Positions 1-6,153 of a stretch of 14,409 nucleotides of DNA are shown here, one piece after another. The stretch is taken from positions 1 through 14,409 of the forward strand of contig DATFLK010000080.1 of NCBI GenBank assembly GCA_035267815.1. The letters are read 5' to 3'. Within the stretch, counting starts at the first letter, position 1, and each line of letters starts with the position of its first letter. This stretch comes from DATFLK01 sp035267815 (GTDB taxonomy: Bacteria > Pseudomonadota > Zetaproteobacteria > Mariprofundales > Mariprofundaceae). The notes under the pieces were generated by a model. It had not been told where the DNA came from. It searched no databases and saw only the letters and a program-made list of their open reading frames with translations. Position numbers and translations under genes: made by a program.

Positions 1-555
1 GTGAACCGTAAAACATCGGCTTATTACTACCATCGTCTGCGGGTTCTCATCAGTGAGAGGCTTGAGCAGGAGAGTGCCGAGTTTCTCGGCGGAGAGATTG
101 AGGTTGATGAGAGCTATTTTGGTGGGAGACGGAAAGGGAAACAAGGCCGTGGAGCTGCTGGCAAAGTGCCAGTATTTGGCTTGCTGAAACGTGGTGGCAA
201 GGTTTATACGAAGATCATCCCGGATGCAAAGGCATCCACTCTGATGCCGATTATGGAGGATAAGATCATGCCCGACAGCATTGTCTATACGGATACATTC
301 TCCAGCTACAATGTACTTGATGTGTCAGATTTCAAGTACTGCCGGATCAACCATAGTAAGCTGTTTGCCAACAAGCAGAACCACATCAATGGCATCGAGA
401 ATTTCTGGAACCAGGCGAAGCGATATATGCGCCGGTTCAACGGCATTCCCAAGGAGAGTTTCCACCTCTTTTTGAAGGAGTGTGAATGGCGATTTAACCA
501 CCCTGATCCAAAAGTTCAATTAAGCATGTTGAAACAATGGGTTAGGGGAATCTAA
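1..555 (+). CDS. IS1595-family transposase (ISXO2-like DDE domain), 5'-truncated
   Basis: DDE-type transposase that would cut and join the ends of its IS. Visible catalytic-domain motifs are VDESYFGGRRKGK (first Asp), VYTDTFSSY (second Asp) and the third-acid region HINGIENFWNQAKRYMRRFN followed by FLKECEWRFNH. This motif order is typical of the IS1595/ISXO2 transposase domain. The GTG at position 1 is probably an internal Val codon rather than a start: family members carry an N-terminal zinc-ribbon and helix-turn-helix portion before the NRKT..YYYHRLR segment, and that portion is missing here. About 70-80 residues therefore probably lie before the window. The visible frame is open to a normal TAA at 553-555 with no frameshift, so the gene may be intact in the genome. 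The stop is followed within 25 bases by the IS end. Confidence 0.88.
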   Translation: MNRKTSAYYYHRLRVLISERLEQESAEFLGGEIEVDESYFGGRRKGKQGRGAAGKVPVFGLLKRGGKVYTKIIPDAKASTLMPIMEDKIMPDSIVYTDTFSSYNVLDVSDFKYCRINHSKLFANKQNHINGIENFWNQAKRYMRRFNGIPKESFHLFLKECEWRFNHPDPKVQLSMLKQWVRGI

Positions 556-556
556 A

Positions 557-578
557 TGCCGTTATCTGGGACAGCCCC
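557..578 (+). repeat. Right terminal inverted repeat of the IS1595-family element
   Basis: The segment GTTATCTGGGACAGCCCC (561-578) lies just after the transposase stop and ends in CCCC. Read inwards on the other strand it begins GGGGCTGTCCC, as expected of an IS1595-group terminus. The matching left repeat is outside the window, so the match could not be checked directly. An isolated second copy of the 9-base core GGGACAGCC occurs at 622-630. Confidence 0.6.
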
Positions 579-675
579 ATATATTATTACAGGAGTGCCT
601 TCGGATTCCGGGAGGGGATCCGGGACAGCCATTGGCCATGGTCGTCGATTCAGGCTCAAACGGCTTATGGGCGCA

Positions 676-716
676 TGATAAAGAAACAAGAAAGGGGCCC
701 CGAAGGACCCCTTTCT
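676..716 (-). terminator. Rho-independent terminator of the cytochrome c4 unit
   Basis: Bases 689-716 form a 12-bp stem (one T-G wobble) closed by a TTCG tetraloop when read on the minus strand. It is followed by the T-rich run TTGTTTCTTTA. It lies 28 bases after the stop of the cytochrome c4 gene at 744. Hairpin, stable tetraloop and T-rich tail fit an intrinsic terminator. Apart from the IS end, nothing else is recognised between 579 and 743. Confidence 0.88.
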
Positions 717-743
717 CATACGCCAAGTAATGGTGAAACTACT

Positions 744-1481
744 TTAGAAGTTCTCACGCGGAATCGGATGCGGGTTACCCTTCGTATACGGAACCGCACC
801 GGTCAGGAAAGCGGCCACATCATGGATATCCTTGTCGCTGAGCTTCGCGGCCACCTTCTCCATCATCTGCATCGGATCGTTGTGGCGGCTCTTGTCGCGC
901 CAGTATCCGAGCTGGTTGGTGAGATAGACGTAACGCTGGCCATATAGAGCCGGGAAGATCCGGCCGGCGCTGCGACCATGGAAGCCATGGCAGCTCTTGC
1001 ACGCCGGAATACCGTCAAGGCCGTACTCGACGATCATCTGGCCACGGGCACGGTCACCCACCGCGACGCCATTACCCTTCAGCGCACGAAGATCGGAGCC
1101 GGCGAAGGGGCTCTTCAGAGTATGCACGTAAGTCGCAACGTCTCTTCTCTCCTGCGGCGTCAAACCCTTGGCAATGTCGTTCATTGCTCCCAGCGTATTG
1201 TCGGTGCGCTTGTCTGCGGCAAAGTCATCCAGCTGCTTCAGCTCGTAGGTGAATACCTGATCGGCCAGACGCGGGGTGCCCAAATCGTCGCTTCCCAAAC
1301 CGCTTGCACCATGACAGGACTGACAGGCAGGCACTGCATCGCCTTTGCCCTGCTTAAAAATTTTCCGGCCGTTGGCCAGGTTCCCGAAATCGGAACTCTC
1401 GCCCGCCTGGACAGAAACAGTATTCATCAGCATTACGGATGCAAACACCGCAACACTGACCAATGACGCCAAATATCGCAT
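744..1481 (-). CDS. Diheme cytochrome c4-type periplasmic protein
   Basis: Predicted 245-aa secreted diheme cytochrome. A signal peptide covers about residues 1-27 (cleavage near VQAG). Two similar cytochrome domains follow, with heme sites CQSCH (residues 53-57) and CKSCH (161-165). The candidate distal Met ligands are in GAMNDIAKGL (Met100) and in DPMQMMEKVAAKLS (Met204-207), the pattern known from cytochrome c4. Members carry electrons from the bc1 complex or other periplasmic donors to cbb3 or aa3 oxidases, which fits this neighbourhood. The start at 1481 is chosen because GAGGGAGGG lies 8 bases before the ATG; an in-frame start at 1502 would add seven residues and lacks such a site. It is the last gene of the unit 2170-744 and is closed by a strong terminator. 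Family certain; electron partners inferred. Confidence 0.93.
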   Translation of the reverse strand: MRYLASLVSVAVFASVMLMNTVSVQAGESSDFGNLANGRKIFKQGKGDAVPACQSCHGASGLGSDDLGTPRLADQVFTYELKQLDDFAADKRTDNTLGAMNDIAKGLTPQERRDVATYVHTLKSPFAGSDLRALKGNGVAVGDRARGQMIVEYGLDGIPACKSCHGFHGRSAGRIFPALYGQRYVYLTNQLGYWRDKSRHNDPMQMMEKVAAKLSDKDIHDVAAFLTGAVPYTKGNPHPIPRENF

Positions 1482-1581
1482 GTAGTTACCCTCCCTCGGC
1501 ATTAATTAATCTAAAGGGGGCGGCCGGAAAACAGACCTACCCCTATACATTCATCAAAACAAAACTGAAATAAAAGCTAGA

Positions 1582-1719
1582 TTAGTCCTTCTGCTTGCCC
1601 TTGTTCATTCCTGCACGAAGCATAATCAGGCCCCAAGAGACGAAAAACACAAAAATCCAGAAATAAAAGGACCAGACGGTTCCAGACTGAAAGCCTACGG
1701 ACTCTGAAAGAAATTCCAT
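1582..1719 (-). CDS. Small one-helix membrane protein (45 aa), unknown
   Basis: A 45-residue protein with a short polar N-terminus, one hydrophobic helix (about residues 14-34, WSFYFWIFVFFVSWGLIML) and a basic tail ending NKGKQKD, so the C-terminus is probably cytoplasmic. The start at 1719 is set by the very strong ribosome site GAGGAGG five bases upstream; the longer open frame up to 1809 has no such site. It lies between the four-helix gene at 2170-1784 and cytochrome c4, in the same direction. Its size and single helix recall accessory peptides of cbb3 oxidase such as CcoQ, but I see no diagnostic residues and do not assign it. Confidence 0.72.
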   Translation of the reverse strand: MEFLSESVGFQSGTVWSFYFWIFVFFVSWGLIMLRAGMNKGKQKD

Positions 1720-1783
1720 TTCCACCTCCTCACAATCTTCAAGAGGCCACATCCTTGCTCGTCTCCCGAGAGAATGCAAGCCC

Positions 1784-2170
1784 CTATCTGGGTGCCAGCA
1801 ATACACCACTCAAAACCACCAGCAGGCGTACCCAGAGAATCACCTTGGCCTGCTGCCGATGCAGTGTCCGCACATCCATATCGCCCTTCCACAGCCGGAT
1901 GCCCTCGCGGATCTGCATGAAATAAAGCGTGAACAGAAGAATATCCAACCCCACATGCATCCAGACCAGAAAATCGAGAATCTCGCCCTTATCAATCAGA
2001 ATATGAGGCCAATTTCTGGCAAAATAGAGATAGAAGGGTACGCATACGTCGTACACCATGCAGATGGCCATCACCCCGACATGCCAAATCCTGGGACGAG
2101 GAAACCGCCAGCCCACGAGCATCAATATGTACGTCAGGATGGAACCAATGGCGACAGGTGATAAAAACAC
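1784..2170 (-). CDS. Four-helix membrane protein with conserved-looking histidines, possibly DUF420-like
   Basis: A 128-aa integral membrane protein with helices near residues 4-20, 29-50, 65-87 and 109-125. Histidines at residues 30, 56, 72 and 104 lie near helix ends, which would suit heme or copper contacts. The layout (four helices with histidines, beside oxidase genes) recalls DUF420/CtaM-like oxidase assembly proteins, but the match is by architecture only. The start is taken as GTG at 2170 because GGGGGAGAGAGC directly precedes it; the open frame continues upstream to 2230 without a better site. It heads the minus-strand unit that continues with the 45-aa protein and cytochrome c4, and faces the divergent + strand gene at 2259 across 88 bases. 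Coding is well supported; function is open. Confidence 0.7.
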   Translation of the reverse strand: MFLSPVAIGSILTYILMLVGWRFPRPRIWHVGVMAICMVYDVCVPFYLYFARNWPHILIDKGEILDFLVWMHVGLDILLFTLYFMQIREGIRLWKGDMDVRTLHRQQAKVILWVRLLVVLSGVLLAPR

Positions 2171-2258
2171 GCTCTCTCCCCCTATATTGTGACAACACAC
2201 CCTGCTCGTGGCGTAGTTTCTATCTTGCAATCAGAAAGGTCGCCGCTAGTCTCCCCCC
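2171..2258. promoter_or_regulatory. Divergent intergenic region, probable promoters for both sides
   Basis: These 88 bases separate divergently transcribed genes (2170 minus, 2259 plus), so both promoters should be here. I see a 9-base perfect inverted repeat TTGTGACAA at 2187-2195, just before the minus-strand start, but no convincing -35/-10 pair. The call rests on gene arrangement. Confidence 0.4.
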
Positions 2259-2768
2259 ATGCAATCGGAGCATCGCTATCTTGTCAAATTTCTGGTTACT
2301 TCGGCCGTCGCGTTCTTCATCGGAACCCTCCACGGCCTGCTTCAGGTGCTCCCTCCGATACGGGCCTGGCTCGACTCCATAGGCAGCCCCTACGGTGGCC
2401 CCGGCCACATGATCGATCCGTTAGCACACGCTCATATTAACCTCATCGGTGGTGTTACCCTGCTGGCCATGGCAGTGACCTACTACCTGCTTCCCGTGAT
2501 CGGCGGCGTACCGATTCATTCCCGCCGCATGGCACAGCACTCCTTCTGGTGGACCACGATTGGTGTAGGAAGTTTCTATATCCTTCTTCTGATCTTCGGT
2601 GCCTGGGAGGGCATCCTGTGGGCGCACAACCCGGCCGAGGTGCCAGAGATACACCGCTTCTATGGTCCGCTGATCTCTATCGCATCCACTGTACTCGCAC
2701 TCGGCTTCTGGATCTATCTGGCCAACGTGTTGTTGACCGTCAGGGATATTCGACGCTCGGAATCATGA
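2259..2768 (+). CDS. Stand-alone mini heme-copper-oxidase subunit I-like membrane protein
   Basis: A 169-aa protein with about four hydrophobic helices (roughly residues 8-30, 58-80, 97-117 and 136-159). The second helix begins DPLAHAHINLIGG, with an H-x-H pair (His57, His59), and ends YYLLP. In CcoN and NorB an equivalent H-x-H at the start of a late helix supplies the two heme ligands. The following stretch (SFW...GVGSF...W.GILWA) also resembles the C-terminal part of subunit I. At this length it lacks the helices carrying the copper- or iron-B histidines, so it cannot be a full oxidase; it could bind one or two hemes or help assembly. The ATG at 2259 has no good Shine-Dalgarno. It overlaps the next gene by four bases (ATGA). 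Resemblance recognised by eye; role inferred. Confidence 0.72.
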   Translation: MQSEHRYLVKFLVTSAVAFFIGTLHGLLQVLPPIRAWLDSIGSPYGGPGHMIDPLAHAHINLIGGVTLLAMAVTYYLLPVIGGVPIHSRRMAQHSFWWTTIGVGSFYILLLIFGAWEGILWAHNPAEVPEIHRFYGPLISIASTVLALGFWIYLANVLLTVRDIRRSES

Positions 2769-3286
2769 TTCTTCCCTGCGGGTGCCCGGAAACGTTTCCC
2801 GACTGGAACGGACAGGATATCAACTTGGGCGGCAGGCTGGTCCATGAGCAACCCGCACCGATGTTCATGCATCTCCCGCTCGCATTCAACCTGTATCGCC
2901 ACCGGCAGAATGAAGATATCGAACGTCTGGAGCTCAAGGAGGAGTGGCCCGGTTTCACACTGACCAAATCAGCCGCCTTCCGCGGCAGACATCTTCGCCT
3001 TCTGCTCGATCAGGAGTGCCCGGCACGCAGGGTACACCGCCTTCCGAATCCCTTTCGACTCCGGGTCGCATTGCATCACGGCGACATCGGTAGCATTCAG
3101 CCTATTGTTCGCCAGATGCAGACCGAGCTTGTGCAGAGCGGCAGTATGCCGAAGGAGATTTACCTCTCCTACCTGACCTGCCCGACATGTGCACCGGACA
3201 GGGGAGGAAGTATGATGATGGTATTGCGCCGCTGGATTCCGAGCAAAAAGATCAGGGAGAAACTGGAGAAGCGGAAGCAGCGCTGA
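2765..3286 (+). CDS. Hypothetical soluble protein with CxC and CxxC motifs, coupled to the mini-oxidase gene
   Basis: A 173-aa protein without a signal peptide or membrane helix. Its ATG lies inside the stop of the preceding gene (ATGA, 2765-2768), the classic mark of translational coupling, which decides this strand and start over a competing minus-strand frame at 2969-3289. Visible features are an N-terminal CGC (Cys5, Cys7), a motif DWNGQDINLGG, PMFMHLPLAFN, and near the end LTCPTC (Cys139, Cys142), then a strongly basic tail (KKIREKLEKRKQR). The two Cys pairs could together bind a metal such as zinc or iron. I do not recognise the family. The last 35 bases overlap the end of the opposing cytochrome gene. 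Likely works with the mini subunit I protein. Confidence 0.66.
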   Translation: MILPCGCPETFPDWNGQDINLGGRLVHEQPAPMFMHLPLAFNLYRHRQNEDIERLELKEEWPGFTLTKSAAFRGRHLRLLLDQECPARRVHRLPNPFRLRVALHHGDIGSIQPIVRQMQTELVQSGSMPKEIYLSYLTCPTCAPDRGGSMMMVLRRWIPSKKIREKLEKRKQR

Positions 3287-3638
3287 CATCCAGAGTCTGC
3301 TGCCTCAGGTAGGCAATCACATCCTCTCTGTCCCGGCGCGACAATGCTGGCAGCATCATCATGGTATTCGCCTTTACCTTCCTGGGGCCACTCAGCCACA
3401 TATTCAAAGCATGGGCATCCCAGCGCTTGAACGGCACACCACTGATACTCGGTGCACGTCCATAAACATCCAGCAGTCCGGGACCAATCTTCCTCTCCTT
3501 GCGGTGCAAAAAATGGCATGTCGAGCAACGAACCTTTGCCACGATTGCGCCATGCGCCACATCTCCCCCCCGTGCCGGCGGGGAGAGTAGCGCGACCGCT
3601 GCCACCATCATCAAAGCTGAAACCACATGACGCCCCAT
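3252..3638 (-). CDS. Soluble monoheme cytochrome c (class I)
   Basis: A 128-aa periplasmic cytochrome: signal peptide about residues 1-24, heme site CSTCH (residues 38-42), IGPGL at 51-55 as in mitochondrial-type class I cytochromes, a likely Met ligand in NTMMMLPALS (Met93-95), and the usual C-terminal helix DREDVIAYLRQQ. The compact single-domain build fits a mobile electron carrier to the oxidase. The start at 3638 is chosen for the GGAGGG site eight bases upstream; a frame start at 3653 lacks it. It is the last gene of the long minus-strand run, 20 bases after the FixH-like lipoprotein. The C-terminal tail VSAASASPVSP is low in complexity, and its coding region overlaps the convergent gene at 2765-3286 by 35 bases. 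No terminator is visible. Confidence 0.9.
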   Translation of the reverse strand: MGRHVVSALMMVAAVALLSPPARGGDVAHGAIVAKVRCSTCHFLHRKERKIGPGLLDVYGRAPSISGVPFKRWDAHALNMWLSGPRKVKANTMMMLPALSRRDREDVIAYLRQQTLDVSAASASPVSP

Positions 3639-3658
3639 ATCAGCGCCCTCCATTTGTG

Positions 3659-4057
3659 TTATGACCTCGGCTGCTTGGAGAGGTCAAAAACCAGATCCGT
3701 CTTTTTCTCGTGATACTTGATATGCACATACAGCTTGGCATCAGCAGGGTCCCCCCGCACGGTCAGCGCACGTCGAAAAATATCACTCAATCCATCCGGC
3801 ATCGCCTGAATCCATTCATCCTCCGGGCTCAGGCGATAGTAGATCATCATCCCCCGCGGCAAACGGCGGTGAGAACCATCCACGTGCAGCAGAAACTCAT
3901 TGTGCCCCTTCCGTATCGGAAACGGACGAGTCTCCAGCTTAATCTGCCACTCGCCCCAATGTTTCGTGATAAAGAAGTGTTTATCGTCGCCACATGCCGT
4001 GAGCCATACGGTAGCCAGCAGACACACGACGAGAAGCCAGCCCCGGCTATTTCGCAT
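3659..4057 (-). CDS. Lipoprotein with FixH/YtkA-like domain
   Basis: A 132-aa protein with a lipoprotein signal (hydrophobic residues 7-19, lipobox LTAC with Cys22), so it is probably anchored to a membrane by lipid. The mature part is a single beta-rich domain starting WGEWQIKLETRP and containing PIRKGHNEFLLHVDG, the strand pattern of FixH/YtkA-like immunoglobulin-like domains. FixH (CcoH) works in cbb3 oxidase maturation beside CcoG, and this gene follows ccoG closely, so a CcoH-like role is plausible. Unlike classical CcoH it has a lipid anchor instead of a transmembrane helix. It begins 11 bases inside the end of the preceding cytochrome gene, so translation is probably coupled; no strong ribosome site is seen. 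Fold assignment is by eye. Confidence 0.72.
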   Translation of the reverse strand: MRNSRGWLLVVCLLATVWLTACGDDKHFFITKHWGEWQIKLETRPFPIRKGHNEFLLHVDGSHRRLPRGMMIYYRLSPEDEWIQAMPDGLSDIFRRALTVRGDPADAKLYVHIKYHEKKTDLVFDLSKQPRS

Positions 4058-4316
4058 GCGCCTGGAGGTATGCCACGACCTCATCCTGTTCTTGCGTCGA
4101 AAGAGCCGGAAGCCTTCCATCCAGACGGTGTCGCTCCATCCGCGCCACCACACGAGGCCACTCATCCTTGCTGTGCAACTTGGGTGATGGCGGTGCATGG
4201 CAGGCGGAACAGTGCTGGACGAGAATGTCGGCCGTGGATGCCGAAGCAGAGGCCTGCGTATCATCCGTGCGGGAACCGCTACCACACCCGGCAATCAGGG
4301 CGCAGCACAGCAGCAT
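4047..4316 (-). CDS. Small lipoprotein monoheme cytochrome c
   Basis: An 89-aa cytochrome with a very short lipoprotein signal (MLLCCALIAGC, lipobox Cys11), a Ser/Ala-rich linker, heme site CSACH (residues 36-40), possible Met ligand Met60 in VVARMERH, and a closing helix QEQDEVVAYLQ. The protein would be tethered to the periplasmic face of a membrane and pass electrons locally. The start at 4316 is one base after the stop of the previous gene (TGA-G-ATG) with AGGAG about nine bases upstream; the longer frame to 4385 would place the lipobox in the middle of the protein and is rejected. It overlaps the next gene by 11 bases. The heme domain is near the lower size limit for class I cytochromes. 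Confidence 0.86.
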   Translation of the reverse strand: MLLCCALIAGCGSGSRTDDTQASASASTADILVQHCSACHAPPSPKLHSKDEWPRVVARMERHRLDGRLPALSTQEQDEVVAYLQAHAK

Positions 4317-4317
4317 C

Positions 4318-4743
4318 TCACTGCTCCTGATCCTCAGACTCTTTCTCATCATCGCTGTCAAGTCGCCCTCCAAGCTTGGAGCCATACAATTTTACCATAA
4401 AAGCCACAAACACGCCCATGACGCTCAGATACACCACGGCCGCGATCACCCCTGCACTCCAGCCGTTCCAGTTAAAGATCATATCCTTTCGCAATCCGAA
4501 GAAAGGAAAACTGAGGCTGACTGCGACAAAGGCCACAGCAACGATGACACCGATGAACCATTTGGGTATGCCCTTCTGGGACTCCGGAATCTTATCGACC
4601 AGCTCCCAGTCCTCAAGCCCCCGCTTCTGCCGCCGTTCCTCATCCGAGGCGTAACCGAAATGATCTTCCGTCTCCTGCCCCCATTCGCTCTTCACCGAGG
4701 TGTGCTCCGGGTTGTCTTCATGCCTCTGTTTGTGATCTGTCAT
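4318..4743 (-). CDS. Two-helix membrane protein resembling a heme-less CcoP N-terminal anchor
   Basis: A 141-aa protein: a polar, acidic N-terminus (residues 1-60), two helices (about 61-83 and 97-119) and an acidic tail (DSDDEKESEDQEQ). The segment before and through helix 1 (IPESQKGIPKWFIG, then LSFPFFGLR) aligns without gaps to the protein encoded at 12746-13402 (IKENNRPVPAPIAV, then LTFPLWGQR), and both recall the anchor region of CcoP (…NNPLPRWW…). It has no CxxCH, so no covalent heme. Its ATG overlaps the ccoG stop (ATGA, 4740-4743), showing tight coupling. A CcoP-like structural or assembly role is inferred from the resemblance and place; otherwise unknown. Confidence 0.72.
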   Translation of the reverse strand: MTDHKQRHEDNPEHTSVKSEWGQETEDHFGYASDEERRQKRGLEDWELVDKIPESQKGIPKWFIGVIVAVAFVAVSLSFPFFGLRKDMIFNWNGWSAGVIAAVVYLSVMGVFVAFMVKLYGSKLGGRLDSDDEKESEDQEQ

Positions 4744-6056
4744 GTTCGGTCCTCCACCGCAAAATAGCGGACGGGAAATTGTTCATGCCATCCATCCCTG
4801 CTCGACACACGTACGACGAAACGGTGCAGACCGGGACCGAGCGTGCCCTGCTCCAAATGCAGAGAGACATCCTTCATGCCGGCGGAGTCAAAATGGACGC
4901 GCTGCGTCTGCAGCCGGTACTGGTCCGCCTTAAGTCCCTGCACCTCGATATGCATGTCGGCCGGTCTGTAGCGCTTGTTGGCCACATGGATGACATAGGT
5001 ATCGACATTGGCATGGGCGCTGCCGATGTTGCCCACACTGAGATGATAGGCGTCGTAGTTCAGAATACCGAAGATAAACATGGCGCCCCCCACCACCATG
5101 GCCGGTATGGTACCACGCAGCCGGCCTGCCGCCGTCGCCAAACGTGAGGTGCTTTTCGCATCTTCACGGGGAAACACGAAACGGAGCAGGCCGTCCTCAC
5201 CATCCTTACGGGCATGCAGTGTGTCACAGGCCACAACGCATTCGCCGCACGCGGTACAGCCCGAGTAGACCTCCGTGTTGCGGGGGTCGAGGTCGACCGC
5301 ACATGCCGACACGCAATAGTTACATTTTGCACACTCATCAGCGCGCGATTCGTCATACCCGATAGTCAACGTTCCCTTCGTCTTGAAGGAGTGTTGCCAG
5401 ACCCGGTAGACACAGAAATAACGGCACATGAGATGCCGGATTAGTGCGATATCGATTAGAAAAATGACGACAAAGACGAAATAGATCCAGTACATCGATA
5501 GCGGCATCTCGTCATCCGGACTCAACGTCACGAAATGCCATACCGCCATCGGAGGATAGAAGTAGAGCAGCGGTATCAGCGCAAGAAGCATAGCTCCCAG
5601 CACGAACGCCACACCGAGCTTCAGCCAGCTGGTCACGCCCCGCTTGCGATTTGCCACCCGAACGCCGCTGCCGTCGATCTCGAGGTCTGCACGCCGCCCC
5701 AGCAAGCGGTGCATCAACGTACTCCCCAGTTCGGAGAGAAACCCCTGCGGGCAGAGCCAGCCGCAAAACACGGCCCCGAAGTAGGAGTAGGTAATCACCA
5801 ACGCACTGGCAATAAAGATCCACAGACCGATGACGATGGAAAAGTCCGAGAACCAGACCTGATAGCTGCCGATCACGAAGGCGCCGGTTAACACATCGAT
5901 TCGGAACAGACCCAGAATCGGCGCAAGGATCAGAAGCAGCAGGAAGGCAAGCTGCGACAGGCGGCGCAGCAGATGCAGGTATGCGGTACGCGGCTTTTTT
6001 ACCCGCGATTTCTTCTCGCTCGAAGAGGGGAACGTATCAATGACTTGTCGTTGCAT
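4740..6056 (-). CDS. ccoG: Cytochrome c oxidase accessory protein CcoG (FixG/RdxA family)
   Basis: A 438-aa inner-membrane iron-sulfur protein. In order: cytoplasmic basic N-terminus, helices near 35-50, 70-92, 147-166 and 187-208, the motif CGWLCPQG (Cys98, Cys102), a second Cys pair CRYFC (211, 215), two 4Fe-4S motifs (Cys242-245-248-252 and Cys267-270-273-277), a further helix at about 317-333 and a C-terminal immunoglobulin-like domain. This is the full FixG/CcoG layout at close to the usual length. CcoG is reported to reduce copper(II) while copper is delivered to cbb3 oxidase. Both 4Fe-4S motifs lack the proline that normally follows the last Cys. GAGG lies 10 bases before the ATG. The gene follows a 97-base gap and is coupled to the downstream anchor-like gene. 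No copper ATPase gene ccoI is in the window. Confidence 0.95.
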   Translation of the reverse strand: MQRQVIDTFPSSSEKKSRVKKPRTAYLHLLRRLSQLAFLLLLILAPILGLFRIDVLTGAFVIGSYQVWFSDFSIVIGLWIFIASALVITYSYFGAVFCGWLCPQGFLSELGSTLMHRLLGRRADLEIDGSGVRVANRKRGVTSWLKLGVAFVLGAMLLALIPLLYFYPPMAVWHFVTLSPDDEMPLSMYWIYFVFVVIFLIDIALIRHLMCRYFCVYRVWQHSFKTKGTLTIGYDESRADECAKCNYCVSACAVDLDPRNTEVYSGCTACGECVVACDTLHARKDGEDGLLRFVFPREDAKSTSRLATAAGRLRGTIPAMVVGGAMFIFGILNYDAYHLSVGNIGSAHANVDTYVIHVANKRYRPADMHIEVQGLKADQYRLQTQRVHFDSAGMKDVSLHLEQGTLGPGLHRFVVRVSSRDGWHEQFPVRYFAVEDRT

Positions 6057-6153
6057 CGCTACAACCTCGCTTCAACCCTGCATACTCCGGCCTGAGAGGA
6101 TACGCCCTGAAGAGCTACAGGGATTCGAAGATCGATGGCCTTGCCACACATGG

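Larger units (their letters stand above)
1..578 (+). mobile_element. IS1595-family insertion sequence, 3' part (left end outside window)
   Basis: The element comprises the truncated transposase gene plus a right-end inverted repeat ending at 578, where the sequence GGGACAGCCCC reaches the outer tip. The reverse complement starts GGGGCTGTCCCAGATAAC, which has the look of IS1595-group ends (G-rich outer tip followed by a TGTCCC core). The left end and the target duplication cannot be seen because the window starts inside the transposase. The IS lies downstream of, and points towards, the terminator of the cytochrome c4 unit, so it does not interrupt any visible gene. The family call is safe; the exact outer boundary of the repeat is inferred. 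Confidence 0.8.

Noticed and set aside
978..1466. Long + strand open frame of 162 codons
   Set aside because: It runs antisense to the clear diheme cytochrome c4, which has a signal peptide and two heme motifs.
2969..3289. Minus-strand open frame of 106 codons
   Set aside because: It lies opposite the + strand gene whose start overlaps the previous stop by ATGA; the minus frame has no ribosome site, no recognisable motif and a His/Arg-rich composition typical of shadow frames.
6105..6122. Hairpin CCCTG…CAGGG between ccoG and the synthase-like gene
   Set aside because: The stem is only five pairs and is not followed by a T run, so it does not support a terminator.
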